Below are positions 34,653-45,077 of a stretch of DNA of 64,000 bases, one piece after another. The number at the start of each line of letters is the position of its first letter. The first letter of the stretch is position 1. Source of the stretch: Albugo candida (lineage: Eukaryota > Oomycota > Peronosporomycetes > Albuginales); contig JBDOQK010000071.1 of the NCBI GenBank assembly GCA_040437565.1, positions 1 through 64,000 of the forward strand, read 5' to 3'. The notes below the pieces were generated by a model. The model had not been told where the DNA came from. It saw only the letters and a program-made list of their open reading frames with translations, and searched no databases. Both the position numbers and the translations under genes were made by a program.

Positions 34653-37600
34653 TTACATGATCACTTTTTCAGTGTGAATAGCTCGCTGCAAGCGCGCTGC
34701 TTGCTCTTCCTCCGTCACATTCTCATACCGCTTTTCCGCCAAAGTACGAACGCGGTACACAGTCACATTTCCATCGGTATCGCCAACAATTACGACAGGT
34801 GCTCGAGGCGCAAATGAAACGCAAACGCACTCGATACTTTTCTCAATGGGTGCATCCTTTACTGTAGAATCATCCAAATGCGTCTCCTCTTCCTGCGATT
34901 GCTTCTTATTCGGAAAAGACGAGACAATCGGATCTAGAACAGAAGCCTCGAGATCCCAAATTTCGACGCCTCCGTCTTCCGTCGCGGCTGCAAAAATTGT
35001 CGCGTCGTTGGGGCACCAACAAACATCGTGCACAGCGGTAACACGTCCCATCTACACGCTCAGGACTCATTAGAGATCTCTTTAATGGCAAAAGAACGTA
35101 CCGATTGTAAAATCGCGAGCGGCTGCGTTTCCGCGTGATGCCACAACTTGACACTCCAATCGCCTGAGCAGCTCAAGAACAAATCACTGCAGAATGGCGA
35201 GGTTGCAACGCGATAAACGGGTCCAGCGTGCCCCAAGTACGTGCTCAGGTACTGCTCATTGTACGAGACGGAGCATTTATGTATCAATCCGTCTTCCGTT
35301 CCAACAAAATAAACCGAAGGATCATTTTTCATAAAGTCAAAAGAAAGACCGCTTGCCTGACGTGAAATGACGCCTTCAGCGCGAGAATGAGACCCAAGAA
35401 ATGGATTTGCGACGTGTTTCATTGCCATTAGATCCGTGAAATTCAAACCTTTCTTCCGATTCCATTCCGTGACGCGTCCATCGGCTGAGATGCTGACAAT
35501 CGTTTCATTTCGATCACTTCCTTTTTGCACCCATTTGACTTGCCACACAGCATCCAAGTGCTTTCCATTTAGACTCTCACTCGTGGCAATCGGCTGAGGA
35601 GAACTCATTGTTTCGAAAGCGTCAGTAGACCGTACGTCATACACAGCGACGACGCCATTTATCAAGCCGACGGCCAACAGATACGGCGAAGAGGGAGAAA
35701 AGTCTAGAGTCGACACTCCGATCGGCAAGCCGTACGCTCTTTCAGGATAATCTGGATTCGTGAGCGTCCAAAAGAGAATCAGGCCTTCCTCACAGACGTT
35801 CTGGTGGAAGGATTCGTTCCCGGTCGAGCTTTTGTACCCGACCGCAACAAGGTCGTGATTCGCAGTGTTCCATGAGAAACTCGTGACGATTCGATCTCGC
35901 GTGCGATCGCAATGGAAAACCCAAAGCTTCTCGAGCTCGGATGCTTCGTGCTCTATCGAGACGCAAGGACCGACATATGGGAAATTACGATACGAAACTT
36001 GTTGCGTGTGATACACATTCTGTTGCACTGCTCGTTCTAAGACGCAAACGGCTTTGGCCAGCGATTTGGAAGCCATTAGTTGCGTGGCTTTCTGTGTCGC
36101 AATGATCTCGCCAAGATCGACGTTGGGATTCGCGCATGCGTATGCGTGATCAGGGGAACGAACATCGCCACTTCGACTCTCATTTTCACTTTGGATGTTG
36201 GAGACCGCGCTCATGGAACCCGATTGACTGTTCAATGCACTTCTACCGCTACATTCTCCGGTGAGCGCTGTTGAAACACTTTGTGCGGCGGTGAAGGCGA
36301 TAGTTTGACTGTTTTGTGATGCGTTTGATTTCTTTCGGAGAATTGGTACCGCTCGAACATCCGCTACGGAATATTGCTTACGACTATGAATTCTCGAACT
36401 GTTGTGGTTTTGTTGCGATCGTTTCGGCTTGGATGCTTGCTGCTGGTACCGTTCGAGGACTTGGATGATATCCTGCTCTAGCTCAAGGAGACAAGCCGAG
36501 GAAGCGAGCATTGCTTCCATGATCTCTTTCACTTGGAGCTTTAGAGTTGCATCCGTGCCAATTGGCAATACGTCGAGCTTTTTTGACGTGAATAAATCTA
36601 ATTCAGGTTCCAGAGATTTTTCTTGATTCGTATCGAAGATATCCCAATGATTCGCGATACTGGCCGCATCTCGAGTCGCCGGAGGAGCTGTCATGACTTC
36701 TTTTGTTTTCTGTGCGAGTTGCAGTGTTTGCGATCGACCTGTGACGAATGCGTCACTTCCTTTCTTCCCCGCGCATATCGATTGATATCTGTGGTTGCGT
36801 TGACGCACGGAAGCTTGCAAGGAAGCATTTTCGGGGTTCACGCAGACACTTGGAATCTGTAAAAGAAAGTCTGTTGCAGTTTCTGTAAAGCAAATCGTAT
36901 AGAGCTTTTGTATTGGTTTTTTGTTCGGATTCAGTGACGACATTGCGTCCAATTGGGAATTCTCCATTTCTGCTTTTACTTCACGAGGAAGCGGAGTCAA
37001 GGAAATCGATTCTTCCTCTTGGTCAGGAAGCAGCGTCGATGGCTCCTCGAGTTTCGATGTGTTTTCAGCAACGGATTCATCGGAACTCTCTGAAGTGTTT
37101 TCATTGTCGGCACTGGAGCCCTTCGACGACAAGCGATCACTTTGTTGACGTGAAGGAATACTTGCGAGCACGTGACTTTGTCGCGTTTTCGCTCGAGTTT
37201 TCTTCGCTCGTTTTCGACTTTGGGAGCGTGAGGAAGTGAAAGAGACTGAAGAAGAGGAAAAGCGGATCGGATCAACACGACGTAGCAGTAGCGATTGTGG
37301 AGTGACATTGACACCATCAAGATAGATTTGTGCGTCTTGAGAATTCCCGACTTTACGGCTGGTCGTGGAGAGGGATGACGCGCCGGTTGCAAAACTAGAG
37401 CGACTGGAATTGACGGTTCTTCTTGAGCGTGCACTGATACGACGTGAAGGCGCAGAAGAAAGTTTGGATTTCGGAGGAATGACNNNNNNNNNNNNNNNNN
37501 NNNNNNNNNNNNNNNNNNNNNNNNNNNNNNNNNNNNNNNNNNNNNNNNNNNNNNNNNNNNNNNNNNNNNNNNNNNNNNNNNNNTCGAGTTTCGATGTGTT

Positions 37601-38026
37601 TTCAGCAACGGATTCATCGGAACTCTCTGAAGTGTTTTCATTGTCGGCACTGGAGCCCTTCGACGACAAGCGATCACTTTGTTGACGTGAAGGAATACTT
37701 GCGAGCACGTGACTTTGTCGCGTTTTCGCTCGAGTTTTCTTCGCTCGTTTTCGACTTTGGGAGCGTGAGGAAGTGAAAGAGACTGAAGAAGAGGAAAAGC
37801 GGATCGGATCAACACGACGTAGCAGTAGCGATTGTGGAGTGACATTGACACCATCAAGATAGATTTGTGCGTCTTGAGAATTCCCGACTTTACGGCTGGT
37901 CGTGGAGAGGGATGACGCGCCGGTTGCAAAACTAGAGCGACTGGAATTGACGGTTCTTCTTGAGCGTGCACTGATACGACGTGAAGGCGCAGAAGAAAGT
38001 TTGGATTTCGGAGGAATGACACTCAT
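34653..38026 (-). CDS. Axonemal dynein intermediate chain, IC138/WDR78 (DNAI4)-like
   Basis: The start is the ATG at 38026. Exon 1 runs to 35102, a 50-base intron (35101-35052) follows, and exon 2 ends at 34653. An assembly gap (37484-37583) lies inside exon 1 with 437 bases repeated on both sides, so the straight reading has about 146 residues duplicated. Removing one copy (38026-37584 joined to 37046) keeps frame and gives 928 residues. The N-terminus is Ser/Arg-rich and contains GVNVTPQSLL, similar to the VTP motif of WDR78-type chains. The C-terminal half has WD40 repeats (for example DLFLSCSGDWSVKLWHH, VEIWDLE). Such chains regulate the inner-arm I1/f dynein of flagella, which fits an organism with swimming zoospores. 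DNAI3 is the alternative assignment. Confidence 0.82.
37047..37483. repeat. 437-base duplicated contig end inside the dynein gene
   Basis: Recurs at 37584-38020. The left copy ends at ggaggaatgac, and the right copy continues to the start codon. It is an assembly overlap, not a protein repeat. Confidence 0.93.
37484..37583. other. Assembly gap inside the dynein gene
   Basis: 100 N. By chance the gap plus duplication preserves the reading frame, so automated gene calls will accept a false repeated protein. Confidence 0.95.
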
Positions 38027-38213
38027 ACATGCGATCTTAAAAGGTCACAAAGGATACGGTTATAGCGTAACCTAGGGAAGGGTTGCAGTGTGGATTAGGG
38101 TGTCGTGTAGGGTAAGGATACGAGGATGCTGTTATATAACGTTAATTAAGGTTTGCGGATGTTGTATAACATTAGGGAACGTTATAAAGTTTCGCGGACG
38201 GATCGATACCACG
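38027..38213. promoter_or_regulatory. Divergent promoter region with TAGGG motifs
   Basis: 187 bases between the ATGs of the dynein chain (minus) and the NmrA-like gene (plus). TAGGG occurs four times (38073, 38096, 38108, 38173), two of them as TTAGGG. Confidence 0.5.
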
Positions 38214-39209
38214 ATGCGTTCTTTGAAGTGTTATTTGCTTCCATTGACGGAGAAAGCTTTCTTGAGTGGGGGTGTGATTGCCGCTGCAGCCAGACAGATT
38301 GATGATGTGTTGCGTTTTCGTCTTGCTGTGCCGCAAAATGCATCACCGACGTTGCGCAATCACTTGGCAGAGTTGTATCAGTTGTATCCCGGATTGATTC
38401 CTGAAAGTCCTTATTTTGTGGATTTTACAAAATTAAAGGATATTCAGTATGCTTGTGGGGAATGTGATGGTCTTATTGCCTCATCTAGCGTGCAGAATCC
38501 CAACTTTACGGAAGAATCCAATCTTTTTCAAGTTGCAGGAAAGCAAGACCATTTCCATGTGCTCAAGGTCTCTTGCTCAGATGGATTGCTTCATGCTCGT
38601 CAGCGTGTGGCAATTGGAGCGGCACATTGGCGCTTGGAAGAGCAGTTGCGTTCCAGTCAGCTTTCACATACGATTTTGAGGATGAACACGTCGATGCAAT
38701 CATTCTGTAGAGGAAAAATGCGAGATATGGTACAGTCGCGTACTCTTTCAATTCCAATTCGTCGTGGAAAAGTCGCATTTGTGGATGAGAGTGACGTCGC
38801 CGACGTCATTGTCACATTGTGCCAACAACACGTCACCGCTCCTTGGGAGACAAAGGAGCTTTCTGTCACGGGACCTGGTACGTTGTCACTGTACCAAAAG
38901 TAACGTACTGATTCGATTGCGTCCTCAGAGCCTTTGACGTTCCCTCAAGTGGCTGAATTATTATCCAATGAGCTTCATCAAGCCATAAGACATTCCTATT
39001 TCCCGCTTTGGGCCATGCAGCCAGCGCTGTGGATACGCGGTTTGCGACCAGAAGAAATTGCGAGTGAGATTGGAATGGCGCGTGCGTTAGAAAACAACGC
39101 GGAGGAAAGAGTGACTGATGCGATTGAGAGCGTCTTAAGTCGAAAGCCGACGACATTTCGGGATTTTATCAGAGACCATAAAAGCTCGTGGGTGTTTTCA
39201 GAGAAATGA
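38214..39209 (+). CDS. NmrA-like / atypical SDR family protein
   Basis: Exons 38214-38877 and 38929-39209 (51-base intron) give 314 residues. The middle (AIGAAHWRLEEQLRSSQLSHTILRMNTSMQSF) and the later ELSVTGP..LTFPQVAELLS and IGMARALENNAEERVTDAIE segments follow the pattern of NmrA-like NAD(P)-binding proteins. In that family a helix like W..E..L..S...T.LR..... precedes the substrate loop. The usual N-terminal GxxGxxG nucleotide-binding loop is not visible: the protein starts MRSLKCYLLPLTEKAFLSGG. Either the family assignment is loose, the start is misplaced, or the dinucleotide site has been lost. Upstream there is no room for another exon without entering the dynein promoter. Confidence 0.55.
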
Positions 39210-39374
39210 TTGATCGAAACACATGCAAATACATGATTGGGTATTAAGAGTGGATGGTTAATTACGAATCACTTTTATTCCTATTCACATTCCACCAATC
39301 AATAGAAATCTGGACCTCTTGATGTGTCATTTACATATAAAGTATTTTTTCATCCAATCAAACTTCTGAAGAGA

Positions 39375-40859
39375 ATGCTACGCCAAGTCGAACCCAATGA
39401 AGTGAGCACCATTGCCAACAATCCGGTGGACGCAGGCGCGCTGGAACAAGCACGTGAGATTGTTAAGGATGTGGCCAATAATGGAATTTCAGCATTGTAT
39501 GCGCATGCAATCCGATTAGGAGATCTCAATCCCTCGGAAAATGCGTCTCCACCAATCATTCTCACTCCAAAAGACATGCAAGATGCGTTCGAGAAACTTC
39601 CAGTGGAAGAGCAATCTCTGTTACAACGCACAGCTTCTCGTATTGAAACATTTGCAAAACTCCAACGGCAAAGTATCCAAAGCTTTCAGCAAACCATTGA
39701 CGGCGGTGTAATTGCCCAAGAGGTACCGTACATCACAATATTTGTATATCATCGCATCTTTCTCTTCAAAATCGTGACCCGTATGCATTGACTCGTTTAG
39801 ATCGCCCCAATGTGCACCGCTGGTTGCTATGCTCCTGGAGGACGAGTACGTTATTACCCAATCTCCTCGTCATTATCTCACTTTCAGCGTAGTATCCACT
39901 TCCTTCATCCGTTCTCATGACCGCCATCACTGCGCGAGCCGCCGGCGTGCAAACTGTCATCGTGGCGTCTCCCCGTCCGGCACTTTGTACACTTGCGGCA
40001 GCTCACGTTGCAAAAGCCGATTCTTTCCTTATCATTGGTGGAGCTCAGGTACCTTCATTTCTAACTAACCGTGAAAAACTGACTTTATACCGGTAGGCAA
40101 TTGCTGCGATGGCATACGGAGTCGGTGTTCCCTCCTGTGATATAATAGTCGGTCCAGGAAACAAGTATATGAGTTAAAGTATGCTCCGTATAGTCCTCTC
40201 ACAATCTCTTTAGATGGGTGACAGCAGCCAAATCGCTTGTGAATGGGAAATGCGCGATCGATATGTTAGCGGGTCCTTCGGAATGTCTCGTGCTCGCGGA
40301 CGATACTGCCGATGCGGAAATCGTCGCAGCTGATTTATTGGCACAAGCAGAGCACGATACAGTGGCCGTTCCAATTCTGGTGACTACAAGTCAAAATCTA
40401 ATTGATAAAGTGAATTGTGCGCTTCGTACCCAATTGGAGACGCTGTCGACACGAATTACAGCCAATGAGAGTATCCGCTCTGGATTTGCAGTCTTTTGTT
40501 CGGACATGAAGTCTGCGATTGCAATAGCAAATGAATTGGCGCCTGAGCATTTGGAAGTGTTCACAAAAAATGCGACTCAAGTTGGGCAACAGATGCAACA
40601 TTATGGTGCGCTATTCATCGGAAGTCACGCTGCTGAAGTATTTGGGGACTATGGCGCTGGTCCAAATCATGTGCTTCCAACAGGCCGCACAGCCAAGCAC
40701 ACTGGGGGGCTTTCGGTGCACACATTTCTTCGAATTCGGACTTGGATGCGGATTGATGACGTGCATGAAGCACAACCTATGGTGCGTGATGCGGTTCAGC
40801 TGGCGAGGATGGAAGGATTGGAAGGACACGCTCGATCGGCTGAAATGCGACTGAAATAA
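39375..40859 (+). CDS. hisD: Histidinol dehydrogenase
   Basis: Five exons (39375-39722, 39801-39845, 39893-40048, 40097-40164, 40214-40859; introns 78, 47, 48 and 49 bases) join to 420 residues, near the usual 430. The enzyme oxidises L-histidinol to L-histidine in two NAD-dependent steps and needs zinc. All key sites are present: Gln and His of LLAQAEHD (about residue 249), the catalytic Glu-His of LAPEHLEV (about 314), Asp in GDYGAGPNHVLPTG (about 351), and the final zinc His in EGLEGHA (about 408). The conserved CTAGCYAPGGR loop is cut by the second intron. No targeting peptide is evident at this start. The gene is convergent with TSR3, stop to stop in 54 bases. Confidence 0.95.
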
Positions 40860-40913
40860 AGCATTTCGCTGTTCATGTATCAATTCAGTTGCAATTCAGC
40901 AATTCAATATAAA

Positions 40914-42099
40914 TTACGATTCTTTGCAACTCAATTCGCTACAATTCATCGCTGCTGTCCATTGTGCATACATTTCTTCTGTGAAGTGGACACCTGGCGG
41001 TGGAGCAGTCTCCATATCTGAGTACGGGCATTCTACTGCGTCTGGCTTTAGATCTAATTTTGCTGATCGAGCCATATTACGCAAATTTTGTGTGGTATGT
41101 ACGGCGGGCATTGCTCGCTGAAGCGTTTCTTTGATTGGAGGTAGTGTATCGTCGGTATCTGTAATATCCGCACTTTGTGCTACTGTTTCAGTAACATTAT
41201 AGTTTTCCGCCTCCTGTTCTGATTCGTCACTACTTTCGTATCTTGGGAGTTGAAACCGGTTCATTCGCTCCTCCTGTTCTTTTCGACAGTCTTCCAGGTA
41301 CTTTGCTTGCGCTACTAACACTTCGTCACTGCTTTTGCAAGCTGCGTATGCCTCCAAACAATCCTGTATGATGCACATTACCATATGTGATCAGATAGAA
41401 GCTACAGCATACAAAACTTACGTGATTAATCTTCAAGAATTCGTTGCCCCATGAAAACTCATTAATCAGTTGGATTGCTTGCTCCTATATAATCAATTGT
41501 ACGAGATTATTAGTGTTCCGGGTATATATAAAACCGGAGAGGTTATGTAGCTTACCTGCAAACCCACAATGTATAATGTTGCGGCCACTGCTTCGACGCA
41601 TGAAAGTTTTCTTACCTTACCATAATTCACGGAATTGGCTGCAACCAAAAACGGCAATAACCGATGCACTCCCGATTTCTTGAAATGATGCGGCGGTAAC
41701 TCGGTCAATTTCGCCCATGAACAATCAATAACCGAAATTCCAACGCTTTCCACAAGGTTCTGTGTAGCACACACAAACACACATTGAGGATTTTCGATAT
41801 ACTAAAAGATTGCGTATACCTACACGGTCCGCAGCAGAGATGACGGTTTTCGTACTAGGGCTCAAAACGAGCCCGCGAAAAGACTGGCCCGGACGCATGG
41901 ACCGCATATATTGCAAACGACAAAGCTTCCTTCCTGTGCATCTTTTGGCGTCACATTGCTCATAATCCCACATGAACAATTTCACGGGAAAGGAGCGACG
42001 TGAGAAAGAAAGCTCGCTTTCTTCATCACCGCGTGTCAATGGCCGAGAATTTGCCTTCGCTCGGCCCGATAATTTCTGCGGGTTTCGTTGCTTGCCCAT
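40914..42099 (-). CDS. TSR3: TSR3, 18S rRNA aminocarboxypropyltransferase
   Basis: Four exons (42099-41824, 41759-41556, 41484-41422, 41363-40914) join in phase to 330 residues. TSR3 transfers the aminocarboxypropyl group of S-adenosylmethionine to the hypermodified pseudouridine of 18S rRNA in late 40S assembly. Signatures are the RLI-like N-terminal part ([19 protein letters not shown]), VIDCSWAKL, the [13 protein letters not shown] block, [12 protein letters not shown], and [10 protein letters not shown], which is split from the next exon by an intron. The C-terminus is a long acidic tail with DESEQEAE, variable in the family. The start was chosen as the first ATG (MGKQR). Introns are 64, 71 and 58 bases. 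Confidence 0.93.
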
Positions 42100-42268
42100 G
42101 CCGGGGATTATAAACCAATCAGAAAGAGTGTGCAATGTTCGAGCCAATCATACTAGGTGCCGTCCTAACTACATTTTCCTATTTGACCGATAAAAACATT
42201 CTTCAATCGGATCATTTAACGTGCGCACACTACACCAGTAGCCGATTATAGAAGCAACACTACCGTAC

Positions 42269-43181
42269 CTACCCGCAATAAAACGGAATTAACAAGTTCG
42301 TGCGCGCTTTGTAACCTTGATACACCACGGATTTACCAAATTTCTCATCAGCATGTTTCTCGAGCAATGGGATTCCGGAAACCTTTGTTAGCAGAAAGAT
42401 GACAATAATAGGACTCGATGCTGCTAGTATGTAATCCAGCGAGCTTCGCAATGTGCTGATGCTCAGACAAAACACACCGCACCATACCAACATTTCGCCG
42501 AAGTAATTGGGGTGACGACTGTACTTCCATAAACCATGGGTAATGAACCGGTCACGGTTACTCGGATCCGCACGAAATCGACTTTTTTGTAAATCCGCAA
42601 TAGTTTCCATGCAAAACCCAAGAGCCCACACAAGTAACCCTAGGTACACCGAAGTTAGACGTGTTGCACAACATCTAGCTCGTTGACGCACCTACGACAT
42701 CGGTCCATTGAACCGGTTTTGCTCCATCGGGAAGCGGAGCTCGGCGCTGATGCGATAACAGTACTGGTAACAACGTGTTAAACACCCAAAAACCTTGCAG
42801 ACTCCACGCAGAGAAAAAAAGCACAGGGTTTGATCGAATAGTTGCAAAGCGAGCATCCTGACCAGATCGCCGGATTCGCTGAAATAGATACGTTCCAAGT
42901 CGAACGCACCAAATCCACACAAGTATACTTAAGAGTATACTATGCCAGTCTCGTACTTTACTGAGAAGCACACTTTGTAAAGAGACAATCGCAAAGGTGA
43001 CGGACCCCGTGACGTCATAATAAGTCTCACGTTGCTGAGGAATCGCTTGAAAGATTGCTACAGCCCACTGTATCAAAATACAAATAAGTGCGGGCTGATA
43101 CAATCCGGTAAGGTACGATATCACTGTCAGCAAGCAGATACTCGAAATCGTTCCCGCAACATCAACAAGAGACGGAAGCAT
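42269..43181 (-). CDS. DUF1295 / steroid 5-alpha-reductase-like membrane protein
   Basis: Two exons (43181-42692 and 42639-42269; 52-base intron) give 286 residues. Several hydrophobic segments span the length. The C-terminal domain carries the DUF1295 pattern: ETIADLQKSRFR, then HGLWKYSRHPNYFGEMLVWCG, typical of the reductase/isoprenylcysteine methyltransferase-like superfamily. Family members are membrane proteins of unclear substrate; a reductase role in lipid or sterol metabolism is only inferred. The start codon lies 77 bases from that of the divergent CAF40 gene. Confidence 0.88.
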
Positions 43182-43258
43182 GTTAACCGCCTGATCGAAC
43201 CAAACTTAATAATAATTTCGATCGTACTTTTGACCGTGCTTTTGTAATAATAACAATC
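43182..43258. promoter_or_regulatory. 77-base divergent promoter
   Basis: Everything between the ATGs of the DUF1295 gene and CAF40. It is AT-rich (aataataatttcg). Both transcription starts must lie here or inside the coding regions. Confidence 0.55.
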
Positions 43259-44315
43259 ATGGAATCCAAAACAAGCGATTCCTTACACGCATTAGTGTTA
43301 CAATTATCGATTCAGGAACAACGTGAAAGCGCACTTTTGGAACTTAGTAAAAAACGCGAGGAATTCCCTGAACTAGCGCCTATCTTATGGCACTCTTTCG
43401 GCACTATTGCCGCATTATTACAAGAAATCGTTTCCATTTACCCGCTCCTTTCCCCTCCACAATTGACAGCGCAAGCATCCAATCGCGCATGCAATGCGCT
43501 CGCCTTACTTCAGTGCGTTGCATCTCACTACGACACACGAACTCCTTTCTTGAATGGTGCGTGGATTAGCTCCTTGGATATAATTTCTCACAGTAAATGG
43601 GTTTCCAGCGCATATTCCGTTGTACCTGTACCCGTTTTTGAACACAGTCAGTAAAAATCGTCCTTTTGAATACCTCCGACTAACAAGTTTGGGTGTCATC
43701 GGCGCACTTGTTAAAGTACGTTTTTTACCCACCAAAAGTAGCGCTAATTCTCATTCTCACATAGATCGATGATCCCGACGTCATCAATTTTCTTCTCCAA
43801 ACTGAAATTATCCCGTTATGTTTACGCATAATGGAAGCCGGCAGCGAATTGTCCAAAACCGTACGTTGAACCCTCACTCCAACGCCCATTTCCAATGATT
43901 TTTCCAGGTCGCAACCTTCATCGTCCAGAAAATCTTACTCGATGAAATGGGACTCACATATATTTGTCACACGCCCGAGAGGTTTTACGCGGTATTCTCA
44001 CAATTTCACTTGAATCAAATTTCACGGTATTAATTCTCACAGGTCGGAACGGTTTTGAGCAAAATGGTAAACGCTCTGGTGGAAGCGCCGTCCGTTCGTC
44101 TATTGAAGCACATAATCCGATGTTATTTACGTCTTGCCGATAACATTCGGGCTAAAGACGCGCTTGGCCAATGTCTCCCGGAAGCACTGAGGAACCACAC
44201 ATTTGATGCGGTTTTAAAGGAAGACACGACCACCAGTCGATGGCTCACACAATTATTAGTTCATACAAACGCAATGGATCAAAATATTCAAAATGTTCGA
44301 TTGGTCACCGGATAG
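43259..44315 (+). CDS. CAF40: CCR4-NOT complex subunit CAF40/CNOT9 (RCD1)
   Basis: Five exons (43259-43556, 43609-43715, 43765-43860, 43908-43991, 44043-44315; introns 47-52 bases) join in phase to 285 residues. CAF40 is an armadillo-like helical subunit of the CCR4-NOT deadenylase that binds NOT1 and recruits mRNA-specific regulators. Highly conserved blocks include [55 protein letters not shown] and [15 protein letters not shown], followed by [15 protein letters not shown]. The length fits the family. It sits 77 bases from the divergent DUF1295 gene and 39 bases upstream of the next plus-strand frame. Confidence 0.96.
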
Positions 44316-44354
44316 AAATGTTTATTTTTGTAATAGATTTCTTTTTATTTGCGG

Positions 44355-45077
44355 ATGCGTCGTTTTGTGAATGGGATTGAGTTTCCACTTCGTTTAAAGC
44401 GAAAATGTCGGAATGAAAACAATTTATTGGAATGGAAAGTGTGCTTTTGCGATCAAAAGGAATCAACTTTGGAATTTACGTGCGGGAATGAACGCGTAGA
44501 AATGTCGATAGAGCAATTGTGTGCGATACAATTTCACACATCCTCGAAAACGCGATTTATTATTTTATATAGGGAAGTCTCGGGGCGAACGATGCGAATG
44601 GAATTCATGGCGTCTTCGATTTCTCTGTGTCGGAATTTCGTTCAAAGTATTGGTAAATGGTGTGGTCAACGTCATTGGAAGGAATGTGAGGATAACGTGC
44701 AAGAAGAAATTGATATTGTGAAACGCGTGCAGCAATCTTTGCAGAAACTGGAAAAGGAAAATTGGGAGTTGCAGTGTCAAAATGTAAAGCTAACAGCAGA
44801 ATTAACAAAACAAAACGAGAATTTACGTTCTGAAAGTTTAAATGTGAATTGTTTGGAGAAGAAATTGAGAGAGAAAGATTTTGCGATTGAAAATTTGAAG
44901 TTGAGTGTAAGGAAAGCGGAAGAAAACGAAAAGGAAACAAATGATTGCAATTCGGTTTTATATCGTGAAAACAAAATGTTTCGAGAAAAAGAATTGGAGT
45001 TTTTGGAGCAGCAGGAAATTATGTGCGCTCATATTCGACGATTGGATGCGTTAGTGTACGGAAAATTTTCTCGTTAG
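44355..45077 (+). CDS. Coiled-coil protein of unknown function
   Basis: A single-exon frame of 240 residues from the ATG at 44355, 39 bases after CAF40. The first 100 or so residues alternate hydrophobic and charged residues in a beta-rich pattern (LLEWKVCFCDQKESTLEF, TRFIILYREV) that might be a PH-like fold; this is a guess. Residues 115-235 form a long coiled coil rich in Glu, Lys and Leu (KLEKENWELQCQNVKL and onward). I do not recognise the family. The antisense strand also has long open frames, but the heptad pattern and gene spacing favour this strand. Its stop codon overlaps the stop of the convergent ELP4. Confidence 0.7.
   Translation: MRRFVNGIEFPLRLKRKCRNENNLLEWKVCFCDQKESTLEFTCGNERVEMSIEQLCAIQFHTSSKTRFIILYREVSGRTMRMEFMASSISLCRNFVQSIGKWCGQRHWKECEDNVQEEIDIVKRVQQSLQKLEKENWELQCQNVKLTAELTKQNENLRSESLNVNCLEKKLREKDFAIENLKLSVRKAEENEKETNDCNSVLYRENKMFREKELEFLEQQEIMCAHIRRLDALVYGKFSR

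Noticed and set aside
44565-44974. Antisense frames rich in Phe/Leu/Ser opposite the coiled-coil gene
   Set aside because: They are the mirror of Lys/Glu-rich codons and have no conserved feature.
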